A stretch of 64,000 bases of DNA from Gammaproteobacteria bacterium. Lineage in GTDB: Bacteria; Pseudomonadota; Gammaproteobacteria; Pseudomonadales; Pseudohongiellaceae. Below the pieces are notes generated by a model. The model was not told the DNA's origin. It saw only the letters and a list, made by a program, of their open reading frames with translations, and made no database searches. Shown here piece after piece: positions 53,273 through 61,948 of this stretch. The translations under genes were made by a program, and so were the position numbers. Where the stretch lies: positions 2,418,001 through 2,482,000 of the forward strand of contig JAWKZW010000001.1 of NCBI GenBank assembly GCA_041395725.1. The letters run 5' to 3'. The first letter of the stretch is position 1, and each line of letters starts with the position of its first letter.

Positions 53273-54490
53273 ATGAAGATTGGCTATCTGGTTGGCGTGT
53301 TATTTTCGCTGGTCTCTTGTGTCGTTGTTGGCCAGGAGCCTTATCCCCATGCCAATGAGCCCATTGGCAGTGTCAGGGCGGTGTATGACGGAGCCCTCTT
53401 CCCGGATCTGGCCGTCAATACCTATCGAAATATTGACCGCCTGTTCGCGTCGAGGACTGTTCCCACTGGTGACCGGATCCATAACCTGCCACGCAGCGAG
53501 CCGGCCGACTTTTCGCTGGTATTCGAATCGAAGGGAAATACTTACGATCTTTATGACTACATGGCCATCAATCGGGTGGCTGGGTTGCTTGCCATCAAGG
53601 ACGGCACCGTTGTTTTTGAGAACTATCAGTTAGGCAACAACGAGCAGACCAGGTGGATGTCAATGTCGGTGGCAAAAACGATTACCGCGACACTCATCGG
53701 CGCGGCCGTTCAGGACGGCCTTGTTGACAGCATTGATTCACAAGTCACAGATTATCTGCCGGCACTGATGGGGACAGCCTATGAAGGGGCTACGATTCGA
53801 AATGTGCTGAATATGAGTTCGGGCGTGGCCTGGAACGAAACCTATACGGATCCGTCGTCGGATCGGCGCCGGCTGCTGGAAGCGCAGATTGCCCAGCAGC
53901 CCGGCGGCATGCTGGAAGTCATGTCCAGACTGGGCCGAGCGGCTGAACCTGGCACCGCATTCAATTACAGCACCGGCGAAACTCAGATTGCCGGGGAACT
54001 GTTGCGCGCGGCAATCGACAGGCCGCTTGCTGACTACCTTTCGGAAAAGATCTGGGCTCGCTTCGGCATGGAAGCCCCGGCCACCTGGTGGCTGGAATCT
54101 CCGGGCGGGGTTGAAGTCGGGGGCAGCGGGTTTTCTGCGACCTTGCGGGATTACGGCCGGTTTGGTCTCTTTCTGATCAACGATGGCATCGTGAGGGGTG
54201 AGCGCGTTCTACCCGAGGGCTGGGTTGACCAGGCATCGAAGCCATTTGTTATCAACGGCGATCGGACTGTCGCGTATGGATACATGACCTGGCCGTTTAT
54301 GGCAGAGCCGGGTTCGATTCACGAAGGCGCTTTCAGTGCGGTTGGGATTCACGGCCAGACTATCTACATGAATCCTGCCGAGCGGGTGGTTATCGTTGTG
54401 TTAAGTGCGAGATCAAAACCCACCGGGATGGACGTGATTGATGACGACGATCTGTTCGCCGCGATGACCGAATATTTAAGGAACCTCTGA
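53273..54490 (+). CDS. Serine hydrolase of the beta-lactamase/class C family
   Basis: A 405-residue exported serine hydrolase. The nucleophile is Ser132 in SMSVAKTITATLIG (SxxK), the Tyr motif is NYSTGE, and the third motif is HGQTIY near residue 358. The N-terminus MKIGYLVGVLFSLVSCVVVG is a signal peptide whose LVSC might be a lipobox. Such proteins act as esterases, D-aminopeptidases or amidases. It follows the M28 peptidase by 40 bases, probably as a two-gene operon. Its stop codon lies inside the palindrome at 54480-54505. Confidence 0.87.
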   Translation: MKIGYLVGVLFSLVSCVVVGQEPYPHANEPIGSVRAVYDGALFPDLAVNTYRNIDRLFASRTVPTGDRIHNLPRSEPADFSLVFESKGNTYDLYDYMAINRVAGLLAIKDGTVVFENYQLGNNEQTRWMSMSVAKTITATLIGAAVQDGLVDSIDSQVTDYLPALMGTAYEGATIRNVLNMSSGVAWNETYTDPSSDRRRLLEAQIAQQPGGMLEVMSRLGRAAEPGTAFNYSTGETQIAGELLRAAIDRPLADYLSEKIWARFGMEAPATWWLESPGGVEVGGSGFSATLRDYGRFGLFLINDGIVRGERVLPEGWVDQASKPFVINGDRTVAYGYMTWPFMAEPGSIHEGAFSAVGIHGQTIYMNPAERVVIVVLSARSKPTGMDVIDDDDLFAAMTEYLRNL

Positions 54491-54505
54491 TTAATCAGAG
54501 GCTCC
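54480..54505. repeat. Palindrome, TTAATCAGAGG repeat family
   Basis: CCTCTGATTAATCAGAGG is a perfect 18-base palindrome at 54484-54501, extendable to 26 bases with one mismatch. It covers the stop of the serine hydrolase and lies between convergent genes, so it could end transcription in both directions although no T-run follows. Confidence 0.7.
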
Positions 54506-54557
54506 TTAAAGGTGGACCAATGACCCCGGTTTAATTGCATACGCGATGCAGCGCCTG

Positions 54558-55247
54558 TCAGTCTTTACTGAAAATATCGTTGTGCAGTGTTCGTTCCCCG
54601 ATGCCTTCTCCGTTCATTATCTTCGCTCCCGCAGGCGATCTGAGCAGGTTGAAGACTCCTTCAAATTCTTCTTTTGAATTGACGTTGGGGAATTCCGTAT
54701 CGGGCTGGTTGCAGTCAAGAAATTCACACAGGGGAGCCCAGCCCTGGCTTGCCTCGTAAACAAGCAGGCGGTCTGGATCGATGCCCTCCCGTACCGCCGC
54801 ATTGTGTGCATTGAACGCGGTGATCAATGCGTCATGATCATCCATCCTGCAACCCAGTTTGTCGTCGATGGTAGCTTTGACCATGGCGCCCCAGCGAGTG
54901 CCCTCGCTCAGCTCCTGCAGGGTGCTGCTGAAGATCGTTTCCCGGGTCGACTGGAACCAGCGCTCAGCGTCCCGCACTGAGAGAAGTACTTTTGCTTCAG
55001 GGTAAGCCTGCGCCAGCTCCCGCCAGTAGTTGGAAGCCGGGAAATCCACTGTCGCCACATAGCCGTCGAAGATCGCATCCCAGTCTGGATTGCCGGCCGC
55101 AGCGTCCAGCCATAGGTCAACATGTCCGTGCCGGCCAAGCACCTCACTCATGTGATAACAGGGTGCCCCCAGCAGTGTTTCCAGGGCTATTTTTATGGAG
55201 GCGGTGCCGGTTCTTCCGAAGCCTGCACCGATAACTTTCAAAGCCAT
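54558..55247 (-). CDS. Sulfotransferase-like P-loop protein
   Basis: A 229-residue protein of the sulfotransferase family common in bacteria and plants. The phosphosulfate loop is VIGAGFGRTGTASIKIALET at the very N-terminus, and KVLLSVRDAERWFQSTRETI forms the 3'-phosphate site. AAAGGAG ends about ten bases before the ATG at 55247, which supports this start over 55277. Its physiological substrate is unknown. The 3' end faces the serine hydrolase. Confidence 0.82.
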   Translation of the reverse strand: MALKVIGAGFGRTGTASIKIALETLLGAPCYHMSEVLGRHGHVDLWLDAAAGNPDWDAIFDGYVATVDFPASNYWRELAQAYPEAKVLLSVRDAERWFQSTRETIFSSTLQELSEGTRWGAMVKATIDDKLGCRMDDHDALITAFNAHNAAVREGIDPDRLLVYEASQGWAPLCEFLDCNQPDTEFPNVNSKEEFEGVFNLLRSPAGAKIMNGEGIGERTLHNDIFSKD

Positions 55248-55366
55248 AGTCGATTTGCTCCTTTTTATTTCAGACATTCATGACTTCCAGCATAAATATG
55301 GATCTGTTCAGCATTTCTACTGTCGGCCTGCTGCTCTCCGGCCAGTCTGGCGTTTAAAGTTGTTAT

Positions 55367-55506
55367 TTCAATGGAATTCCCTATTTCAAGGGTGGCTTTT
55401 ATTTCAAGAGAAGCTTCTTTGTCACGGGAAGCTCCTTTGTCACGGGAAGCTCCTATGTCAATGGAAGTTTCTCTGTCAACGGAAGTCACTGTGTCAATTG
55501 GGTGAC
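55367..55506. repeat. 18-base tandem repeat (minisatellite)
   Basis: About 7.7 copies of an 18-base unit (best copies gtcacgggaagctccttt at 55421-55438 and 55439-55456) fill most of the gap between the sulfotransferase and the aminotransferase. The central copies are nearly identical and the outer ones diverged. Units keep a frame on both strands, giving six-residue repeats such as ASRDKG on the minus strand, but no start with ribosome site is evident. Confidence 0.85.
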
Positions 55507-55550
55507 AAAGCGTTAACAAGAGGCTCCTTAAGTATTCTTGTAGCTGATCA

Positions 55551-56795
55551 TCACCCAGTGAATTCAACATTTTTGATAGCCGAGTCAAATATTTCCCAGC
55601 TGCGCTGAATGTCTTCGTCGGTATGTGCTGCCGAGACAAACAGGTTGTGATGGGAGGTCATAAAAAGCCCGCGGCGGGTGCACTCGCCACACAGCGCCTG
55701 ATGGAACTCTATGCCGGCTTCGTGTTCTGTTCTCAGGTAGGGCATGGAAGCCATCCCTGAAACTTTCAGTTCGTAACCGTGTCCGGCGGCGATCTCCACC
55801 AGGCCGTCCAGCAGTTTCTGGCCGGTGGCCTGAATTCGAGCCGGCGCATCAAGGCGTGAAAGCTCCTGCAGACACGCCAATGCTGCCGCCATGGGGCCGG
55901 CAGAAAACCAGAAGCTGCCGGTCTGAAAGACCGCAGCGGCCGCTTCCTTCAGACTGTCGCGACCGACTACGGCCGAGATCGGGTAGCCGTTGGCGATGGC
56001 CTTGCAGAAACAGCTGATATCCGGCTGGTAGCCGAAATACTCATTGGATCCGTTCATGTGGATACGAAAACCGCTGCGCACATCGTCGCAGATCGATACC
56101 ACGCCATGCTTTGCCAGCAGCGCGTGTACGCCAGCCCAGTAGCCCGGCTCAGGCAGGACATTATCCTGGTAGACCGGGTGGTGGTAGGGTGAGCTGATGA
56201 AGGCAGCCACCTGGCCTGGATTGGTTTCGAGGGCCTGTTGCAGGGCTCCCAGGTCATTCCAGGGGATGCGCAGAACATTGGTATGATCCCCGGGAAAGAT
56301 TCCCGCGCGCTCTGGTGCCTGCATCCACGGGGATACGCCGTGGTAACCCCCCTCAATGGCGATAACCCCGGTTCGCCCGGTTGCCGCTCTGGCGATCAGA
56401 ACAGCCATGTTGGTGGCGTCGGCGCCGTTCTTGGCGAAAGTAGCCCAATTGGCAAAATCGATCAGATCAACCAGGTATTCGGCCAGTTCAACCATAACCG
56501 GTGATGCCAGTGTGCAGGTATCCGCACGGGCCATCTGAGCCTGATAGGCGCCATCCACAGCCGGGTTCCCGTACCCCAGTATCATCGGCCCGTAGGCGCA
56601 CATCAGATCGATGTATTCATTACCGTCAACATCCTTGAAGCGTGCCCCGTCAGCTTCTGCGCAGTAGTAGGGATACAGGCCATGTGGCTTTTGTACAATC
56701 GGATTGAAATGACCCGGTATTCCATTGGGGATCACCTTGCGGGCACGATTGAAGAGGGCATTGCTCTTGTCGTAACTGAAGGGGGCTATGCTCAT
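55551..56795 (-). CDS. Class III aminotransferase (glutamate-1-semialdehyde aminomutase-like)
   Basis: A 414-residue PLP enzyme related to glutamate-1-semialdehyde aminomutase and omega-transaminases. Marks are YIDLMCAYGPMILGYGNP, FAKNGADATNMAVLIARAAT, VIAIEGGYHGVSPWM, VSICDDVRSGFRI (PLP-binding Asp), and the Schiff-base Lys in CFCKAIANGYPISAVVG. AGGAGC upstream supports the ATG at 56795; an earlier frame start at 56852 lies in proline-rich, unlikely sequence. A hemL role is doubtful because of the context with peptide uptake genes; it more likely transfers an amino group between a small amino compound and a keto acid. Confidence 0.87.
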   Translation of the reverse strand: MSIAPFSYDKSNALFNRARKVIPNGIPGHFNPIVQKPHGLYPYYCAEADGARFKDVDGNEYIDLMCAYGPMILGYGNPAVDGAYQAQMARADTCTLASPVMVELAEYLVDLIDFANWATFAKNGADATNMAVLIARAATGRTGVIAIEGGYHGVSPWMQAPERAGIFPGDHTNVLRIPWNDLGALQQALETNPGQVAAFISSPYHHPVYQDNVLPEPGYWAGVHALLAKHGVVSICDDVRSGFRIHMNGSNEYFGYQPDISCFCKAIANGYPISAVVGRDSLKEAAAAVFQTGSFWFSAGPMAAALACLQELSRLDAPARIQATGQKLLDGLVEIAAGHGYELKVSGMASMPYLRTEHEAGIEFHQALCGECTRRGLFMTSHHNLFVSAAHTDEDIQRSWEIFDSAIKNVEFTG

Positions 56796-56942
56796 AGGGG
56801 CTGCTCCTGTAACCTTTCTACTACCGGGTGTTGGCGGGGCCGGCGCCGGCATGCAGGAATCCCGGAAAAAACATCACCGCCCCCTGCGTCGCCTTCAGGC
56901 GAATTTGATTCGCGACCCTGAATCGCAACTTCTGACCGCACC

Positions 56943-57003
56943 TTTCAGTTGCGCCTTTCAATCGCCCCTTTCAATCGCCCCTTTCAATCGCCCCTCCGAA
57001 TCG
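56943..57003. repeat. 13-base tandem repeat
   Basis: TTTCAATCGCCCC is repeated about four times (56943, 56956, 56969, 56982) with an imperfect first and last copy, just past the stop of the POT transporter and ahead of the aminotransferase. The sequence is pyrimidine-rich on the plus strand. Confidence 0.85.
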
Positions 57004-57008
57004 CAACC

Positions 57009-58367
57009 TCAGATTGCAACTACACCATCAGGGAGTTGCTCCTCCTGCACGATATGTTCTTCCCGGTAGAAAAAAATATAAACGGCAAAGGCGATCGCTG
57101 CGGTGCCCATGAAGCCGGCAAAAAACAGGTGGTACCAGGCCCCTTCCAGTTTGGTCGTGCCATCGGGGTTCTGAATAATCTGATTCACCGCCGCGGTAAA
57201 GAGGTTGCCCAGGGATATCGACAGGTAGAAAAACGACATGACCAGGGATTTCATGCGGCGCGGTGCCTGGGTGTAGGAAAACTCCATGCAGGTGATCACC
57301 AGCATGACCTCGGCGTTGGTCAGTAAAAAGTAAGCCAGTAATTGCCAGCCGATATGCGGGGTGGCGCCGCCCTGGATTAGGTGTTCGCACCAGGCTGTCA
57401 CCAGGAAGGGAGTGGCCGCCAGAAACATACCGGCTGACATCTTGCGTCCACTGGTAAGTGTGACAAAGCGTTCCAGAACCGGATAAATGATGTAGGTGAA
57501 AACCGGGATGAGCAGAATAATCAGAAAGGGATTGGCTGCCTGTATCTGTGCCGACAGCAGTTCGTAACCGAATACATTTCTGTCCATCTGCTGGGCCTGC
57601 AGCACCCAGGTACTGCCCATCTGATCGAACAGTGACCAGAACGCCGCCACCAGCAGGTAGATCCACACCAGCCGCTTGATTACATCCCGGCCCACGGGGC
57701 CGGTAATCTCTTTAAGATAGGACGGACCGGATGGGGGTATGTGGACAAATTTGTAGCGCCCCAGCCAGAAAGTCAGGGTGGCCATCAGCATGAAACCCGC
57801 CGGCACACCAAAGGCGACAGAGGGCCCATAGGCATTCAGCAGCCAGGGAATCAGCAGGGACGAGGTAGAGGAGCCGATGTTTATCCCCAGGTAATACCAG
57901 GAGAAGGCGCGGGACATCAGGCCCTGATTACTCTGGCCAAACTGATCGCCCACATGGGATGCAACACAGGGCTTGATGCCGCCGGAGCCGAGCGCGATCA
58001 GGGTTAAACCGAGAAACAGGCCGATCCGGGTCTCGTCCACAGCCAGGGATAAATGCCCGGCACAGTAGACCAGCGAGAGAAAAATGATGGTCCGGTACTT
58101 CCCCAGAAAGGCGTCGGCAAGAATGGCGCCGATGATGGGAAGAAAATAAGCGGTTGCAGTGAAAAGGTGAAAGTAGGAAGTGGCGTCCTCTTCGGAAAGC
58201 GTGTCCAGCACACCGTCGCCATTCATTAAATACTGAGTCATGAAGATGACCAGTATTGCCCGAACCCCGTAGAAACTGAATCGCTCCGCTACATCATTGA
58301 CGATGATGTAGGGAATCCCGCGAGGCATCCGGTCAGAGGGAACTGGTGCGGTACGGTAGCCTGGCAT
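57009..58367 (-). CDS. POT/PTR family peptide:proton symporter
   Basis: A 452-residue inner-membrane transporter with about 12 to 14 membrane segments. The first motif, NDVAERFSFYGVRAILV, contains the ExxER sequence needed for proton coupling, and FSWYYLGINIGSS is the PTR2 signature. It imports di- and tripeptides with protons. It sits near the M28 peptidase, serine hydrolase and aminotransferase, so a peptide-scavenging role is plausible. The start at 58367 has no strong ribosome site. Confidence 0.9.
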   Translation of the reverse strand: MPGYRTAPVPSDRMPRGIPYIIVNDVAERFSFYGVRAILVIFMTQYLMNGDGVLDTLSEEDATSYFHLFTATAYFLPIIGAILADAFLGKYRTIIFLSLVYCAGHLSLAVDETRIGLFLGLTLIALGSGGIKPCVASHVGDQFGQSNQGLMSRAFSWYYLGINIGSSTSSLLIPWLLNAYGPSVAFGVPAGFMLMATLTFWLGRYKFVHIPPSGPSYLKEITGPVGRDVIKRLVWIYLLVAAFWSLFDQMGSTWVLQAQQMDRNVFGYELLSAQIQAANPFLIILLIPVFTYIIYPVLERFVTLTSGRKMSAGMFLAATPFLVTAWCEHLIQGGATPHIGWQLLAYFLLTNAEVMLVITCMEFSYTQAPRRMKSLVMSFFYLSISLGNLFTAAVNQIIQNPDGTTKLEGAWYHLFFAGFMGTAAIAFAVYIFFYREEHIVQEEQLPDGVVAI

Positions 58368-58419
58368 CGGTGCGTTCCAGTCAGTGTCCAGTGAGCTACT
58401 GCAGAAGATTCTGCGGGCT

Positions 58420-58463
58420 CAGAAAGAAATAACCCACACCGGCGTCAGCAGGTGTGGGTTATT
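58420..58463 (-). terminator. Rho-independent terminator of the NHL gene
   Basis: AATAACCCACACC (58428-58440) and GGTGTGGGTTATT (58451-58463) form a perfect 13-base stem with a ten-base loop. On the minus strand the stem is followed by a T-rich TTATTTCTTTCT. It lies 18 bases after the stop of the NHL protein and before the POT gene, which therefore has its own promoter. Confidence 0.85.
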
Positions 58464-58480
58464 CGCGACAGCACCGAAGC

Positions 58481-59608
58481 TTAGCGCTTGGAGTACTTGG
58501 TAAAGGCACCGCCCGCCCAGCTCAGGGAGTTGGGGCCTTCGGCGGCGTAAACATTGCCTTCCGCATCCACGGCAACGCCTTCGCCGGCAGTGCCTTGGCC
58601 AACCCGGTCCGGTCGCTCGAACGGTGGAATAAAGGCGGTGATACGGTCCTCTTCAACGGGCCCGATCCGCACACCGTTTTTCCAGCCAACATGGTTGGTG
58701 GGGCCGGATTCTGAGTCGATGGCATACACCATGTTGTCGGCGGTAATGAACAGGCCGCTGATACGGCCATAGGCATAACGGGAATCAAGGTAATTACCGT
58801 CCTGGTCGAAAATCTCGATCCTGTGGTTGCCACGGTCCGCTACCCAGAGCCTGCCGTACGGGTCGAATTCCATGGCATGGGGGGTGCGGAATTCACCGTG
58901 CCGCACGCCGATCTGACCCCATTCCTTGATGAAAGTCCCATTCGGAGCGAACTTCATGATGCGGGCAGTCCGCCCTGTAGCACGCCCTTCTTCCATCGCC
59001 TGATTGCTGGTCATGCCCTGGCCGTCGTGGCCATCCGACACGTAGATACTGCCGTCGGGTCCGACGATCACGTCATTGGGCTGGTTGAAGTGTATGCTGT
59101 CGTTGCCCGGCTGGCCGGCAACACCCAGGCTCATAAGAAGCCGCCCATCGGCGCTGAATTTATGCACCTGGTGGCCCTTGGTGCCATCGGCATTGGCTGC
59201 AAAGTCTGTCACCCAGACACTGCCGTCGCCGGCTGCGTGAATGCCATGGGGCGTCTGCATGAGGCCGCCACCAAAGTTAGCCATTACCTCGCCGGTGTGA
59301 CGATTGAACTTGAAAATGGGATCAACCGGGTTGGTGTCGCAGTTTACGGGTACGCCACCGCCGAAGCTGCTGGCGCCGCAACGCTCATACGCCCAGATGT
59401 GGCCATCGTTGGGATCAATGTCGATACCGGCGGTGGACCCCCAGTTGCGGCCGGCCGGCAATTGCCCCCAGTTGCGGGTCACAACGGGATTCGGATTGGG
59501 CAGGCCTTCCCCGGTGATGAGGCTGGCACTCTGGGCACTGGCGGTACCTGTGGCAGCCAACGCCAGGGACAGTGTCAGAGAGGGAAATAGAACGCGAGTA
59601 ATCAGCAT
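58481..59608 (-). CDS. Secreted NHL-repeat beta-propeller protein
   Basis: A 375-residue exported protein with a signal peptide (MLITRVLFPSLTLSLALAATGTASA) and six NHL-type blades, for example IHFNQPNDVIVGPDGSIYVS, HGEFRTPHAMEFDPYGRLWV followed by ADRGNHRIEIFD, and GVAVDAEGNVYAAEG. The layout resembles the lyase domain of peptidyl-alpha-hydroxyglycine alpha-amidating enzymes, but bacterial members have no proven activity. It may bind or process a small peptide or sugar. It is monocistronic and ends in a strong terminator. Confidence 0.87.
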   Translation of the reverse strand: MLITRVLFPSLTLSLALAATGTASAQSASLITGEGLPNPNPVVTRNWGQLPAGRNWGSTAGIDIDPNDGHIWAYERCGASSFGGGVPVNCDTNPVDPIFKFNRHTGEVMANFGGGLMQTPHGIHAAGDGSVWVTDFAANADGTKGHQVHKFSADGRLLMSLGVAGQPGNDSIHFNQPNDVIVGPDGSIYVSDGHDGQGMTSNQAMEEGRATGRTARIMKFAPNGTFIKEWGQIGVRHGEFRTPHAMEFDPYGRLWVADRGNHRIEIFDQDGNYLDSRYAYGRISGLFITADNMVYAIDSESGPTNHVGWKNGVRIGPVEEDRITAFIPPFERPDRVGQGTAGEGVAVDAEGNVYAAEGPNSLSWAGGAFTKYSKR

Positions 59609-60256
59609 AACGGCTTCTCCTTGTTGTTAGTCTCGCTTGCAAGAGGGACAAAAGGTATCTCTCACGCCGGGGATTGTCCAGTGCAGCGCGCGGTGATTGT
59701 TCCTGGCGACCGGGCAGCCGGGGTAAATTGGCCACGTTTCCGTCAATTGGACAGCTGAAAAACGTAATGAGCGCAGCCGGGACGAGGCAGAACGGATGTG
59801 AAAGCGTAACTTATCGGGCGTACATGGGCTTCTAGAGCTGTTCATTACCGAAGGTCTGGCAAACGCAGCAGTTTTTCAACTCACCATCAGTCAGTGCCCG
59901 GGAGCGCAGGAGGTAGGCTTCAGGAGAGGCTGAGTCGGGCCTGGGATGAAGCCGGGAAAGTCTGGCAGCTGTCTGATTTTAAACATATTTATTGAAATGC
60001 GGCCAGGTGCTTTTCTGACATCGGTACCTTTGTGGTCCAGTAATGATAGTTCATTGGCACTAGTTCATTGGTATTAGTTCAGTAGCAGCTTGTCTGCGTT
60101 CAAACGCCGCGGTATTTGCCAGGCAGGCTCGAACGGCGGAAAGCTTGGGGAGCCTCTGATTAATCAGAGATTCCCTAGCAAATAGCGCGAAAACCCCCGG
60201 ATAGCCGTCCGTAAACAGGATGGCCTCAGTGCTGAGCAGTATTCTGCAGCTGTCAG
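59609..60256. other. Intergenic stretch with one repeat-family palindrome
   Basis: A 648-base gap with no credible gene on either strand. An imperfect 28-base palindrome at 60148-60175 (gggagcctctgat and taatcagagattccc) belongs to the TTAATCAGAGG repeat family. The part near 59609-59660 should hold the promoter of the NHL gene. Confidence 0.55.
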
Positions 60257-60976
60257 CTACTTAAGCTCGATCGTGACCGCCGCCGGCGAGCCGGATACGG
60301 CTTTCTCCGCACGCACAGTCCCGGCCGGAATGAAACGGGCGTTTCCGACCGCAAAGGCCTCGGTGAGGGTGACTCCGCTTTCAAAGGTGAATTGCAGAAT
60401 CCCCGGTTCGGTCATAACCTGTACGGAGTCTCTCGGGTAGGTAACAAGCTCACCTGCCACGCCTTCTTCCCAGCCGTGCACCCATTCCATTACCCGTTCA
60501 TTGTCGATGGCCAGCTCCGCGCCTTCGCGAGGAAACGCCGCTGTCGTCCCGGGCTGGATGTCGGCGCTGCGCCCGAGTACCTCCTTGAGATCGAACATGA
60601 TTGCCCAGCGCTGGGGTGCATCTTCCGGAAACCCGACCACTTCTTCTTTGTGAGTAACGCCGGCGGGCTGAAAGAATGGTCTGGGAATTCTGAACGGCGG
60701 TGTCTGGGGATTCTCCGAGCCGTCCAGCCTGGTAACCCGAATGGGACCGTAGCGCAAATACACTGCAGCCATGTCATAACGATGCCGGTGATAGGGCTGT
60801 TCCACGTCAAGCAGCCAGGTTACATCCCACGCGAATACACGGTCATTCTCGAACAGCGTACGAACGCCGATGCGTGGGTAGGCATGGGGTAATTCCTCTT
60901 CGCCAAAAGCAGGTATTACCGGCAGGCAGAGAGAGAGGAGGAGTGGCAGGCACATTGCAGATTTTAATGGATTCAT
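60257..60976 (-). CDS. Exported cupin-like protein, uncharacterised
   Basis: A 239-residue protein with a signal peptide (MNPLKSAMCLPLLLSLCLPV, mature from about residue 26) and beta-rich sequence of the RmlC/cupin type. YHRHRYDMAAVYLRYGP holds the His-x-His cluster usual for cupin metal binding, and GVTHKEEVVGF supplies a later His and Glu. A second, poorer cupin half may follow (ILQFTFESGVTLTEAF). The substrate and any enzymatic role are unknown. It stands alone between long non-coding spacers with repeats. Confidence 0.65.
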   Translation of the reverse strand: MNPLKSAMCLPLLLSLCLPVIPAFGEEELPHAYPRIGVRTLFENDRVFAWDVTWLLDVEQPYHRHRYDMAAVYLRYGPIRVTRLDGSENPQTPPFRIPRPFFQPAGVTHKEEVVGFPEDAPQRWAIMFDLKEVLGRSADIQPGTTAAFPREGAELAIDNERVMEWVHGWEEGVAGELVTYPRDSVQVMTEPGILQFTFESGVTLTEAFAVGNARFIPAGTVRAEKAVSGSPAAVTIELK

Positions 60977-61080
60977 AGTCTTACCGTTTTTCTTCTGTTT
61001 TTCTTAAGGAGCCTCAATGAAAAATTGCTGGCGCTACACAGCGAGGCGTTGTTCAAGTCATCCGAATACAGTCTGTCTGT

Positions 61081-61112
61081 TGCTGCTCTTCAGCAGCAAG
61101 GCGCGCCTTGCC
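61081..61112. repeat. Two adjoining palindromes
   Basis: TTGCTGCT-CTTC-AGCAGCAA (61081-61100) overlaps GCAAGGCGCGCCTTGC (61097-61112). They could form alternative hairpins. No T-run follows on either strand. Confidence 0.6.
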
Positions 61113-61229
61113 AGGAACCTTGGCTGGCACGCTGAAAAGCAACGAATCAATCGGACAGGACACTAGAGCTCAGGCTATCTTCCAGCGCCTGGGTTGTCCA
61201 GTCTCCTGCCCCGAAATCCGGCTGTGATT

Positions 61230-61339
61230 TCCCGCCACAGCGTCGCTGTGGCGCTTGGCAGGCGGGCATTCCCTGCGCTCGACGCGGCGCAGTAGCGCCC
61301 GACAGCCTCCAGCAGGTTCTGGTTAATCAGAGGTTTCCC
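61230..61339. repeat. Palindromic intergenic repeat, copy B
   Basis: Second copy of the element at 50371-50495. They share GCGCTTGGCAGG, CATTCCCTGCGC, GTAGCGCCCGACAG and a TTAATCAGAGG terminus in the same order and orientation. The internal spacer of copy B is a few bases shorter, and the outer stem here is CGCCACAGCG/CGCTGTGGCG. The rest of the 60977-61408 spacer holds no gene that I can see. Confidence 0.65.
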
Positions 61340-61408
61340 TAGTGACAGCCCGGGGCACTTTAGCGCATGATTGCCTCCCTTCAAACCATCAGACTTCAGG
61401 GAGTTACC

Positions 61409-61915
61409 ATGTCCATATCGATGTACCAGAATTCCATCCCATTCTTAGTGCGAAGCCTGCAGAATCTGGCCGGTGTGCTCAAGAAGGGAGCCAGCTACAG
61501 CGAAGAGAAAGGTTTCGATGAAAAGGTGATGACAGGTTATCGCCTGTTTCCGAATATGTTCCCGCTTACCCGGCAGGTACAGATTGCCTGCGACATGGCT
61601 AAAGGCGCCGGGGCCCGCCTGGCAGGGGTTGATGTGCCGAGTTTTGCCGACGAAGAGGTCACGTTCGACGAGCTGCAAACCAGAATAGCCAGGACGATCG
61701 AGTTTCTGGAGACTTTGAAGCCCGACCAGTTTGAGGGCAGTGAAACCAGGCAGATTACGATCAAGGCCGGTGATCGCGAGTTCAGTTTTACGGGGCTCGA
61801 GTATCTGCACGGATGGGTGATCCCCAATCTGTATTTCCATGCCACCACCACCTACAACATTCTGCGTCACGTGGGTGTAGAGGTGGGTAAAGCGGATTTC
61901 CTTGGCGCCAGCTGA
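61409..61915 (+). CDS. DUF1993 domain-containing protein
   Basis: A 168-residue helical protein filling the whole DUF1993 family length, a relative of DinB/YfiT-like four-helix bundles. Visible are the N-terminal MSISMYQNSIPFLVRSLQNL, FPLTRQVQIACDMAKGAGAR, and ITIKAGDREFSFTGLEYLHG with the late His cluster (YFHATTTYNILRHVG). A GGAG site precedes the ATG at 61409; an ATG at 61367 is less likely. Function unknown; members may bind a metal or a small thiol, which I cannot show here. Confidence 0.85.
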   Translation: MSISMYQNSIPFLVRSLQNLAGVLKKGASYSEEKGFDEKVMTGYRLFPNMFPLTRQVQIACDMAKGAGARLAGVDVPSFADEEVTFDELQTRIARTIEFLETLKPDQFEGSETRQITIKAGDREFSFTGLEYLHGWVIPNLYFHATTTYNILRHVGVEVGKADFLGAS

Positions 61916-61948
61916 CAGGCAGTCGAAACGCCAGCTGAGCGGCTGCCG

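Noticed and set aside
55265..55639. Minus-strand 124-codon frame through the 18-base minisatellite
   Set aside because: It overlaps the 3' end of the aminotransferase and is mostly repeat-derived; no ribosome site precedes a plausible start.
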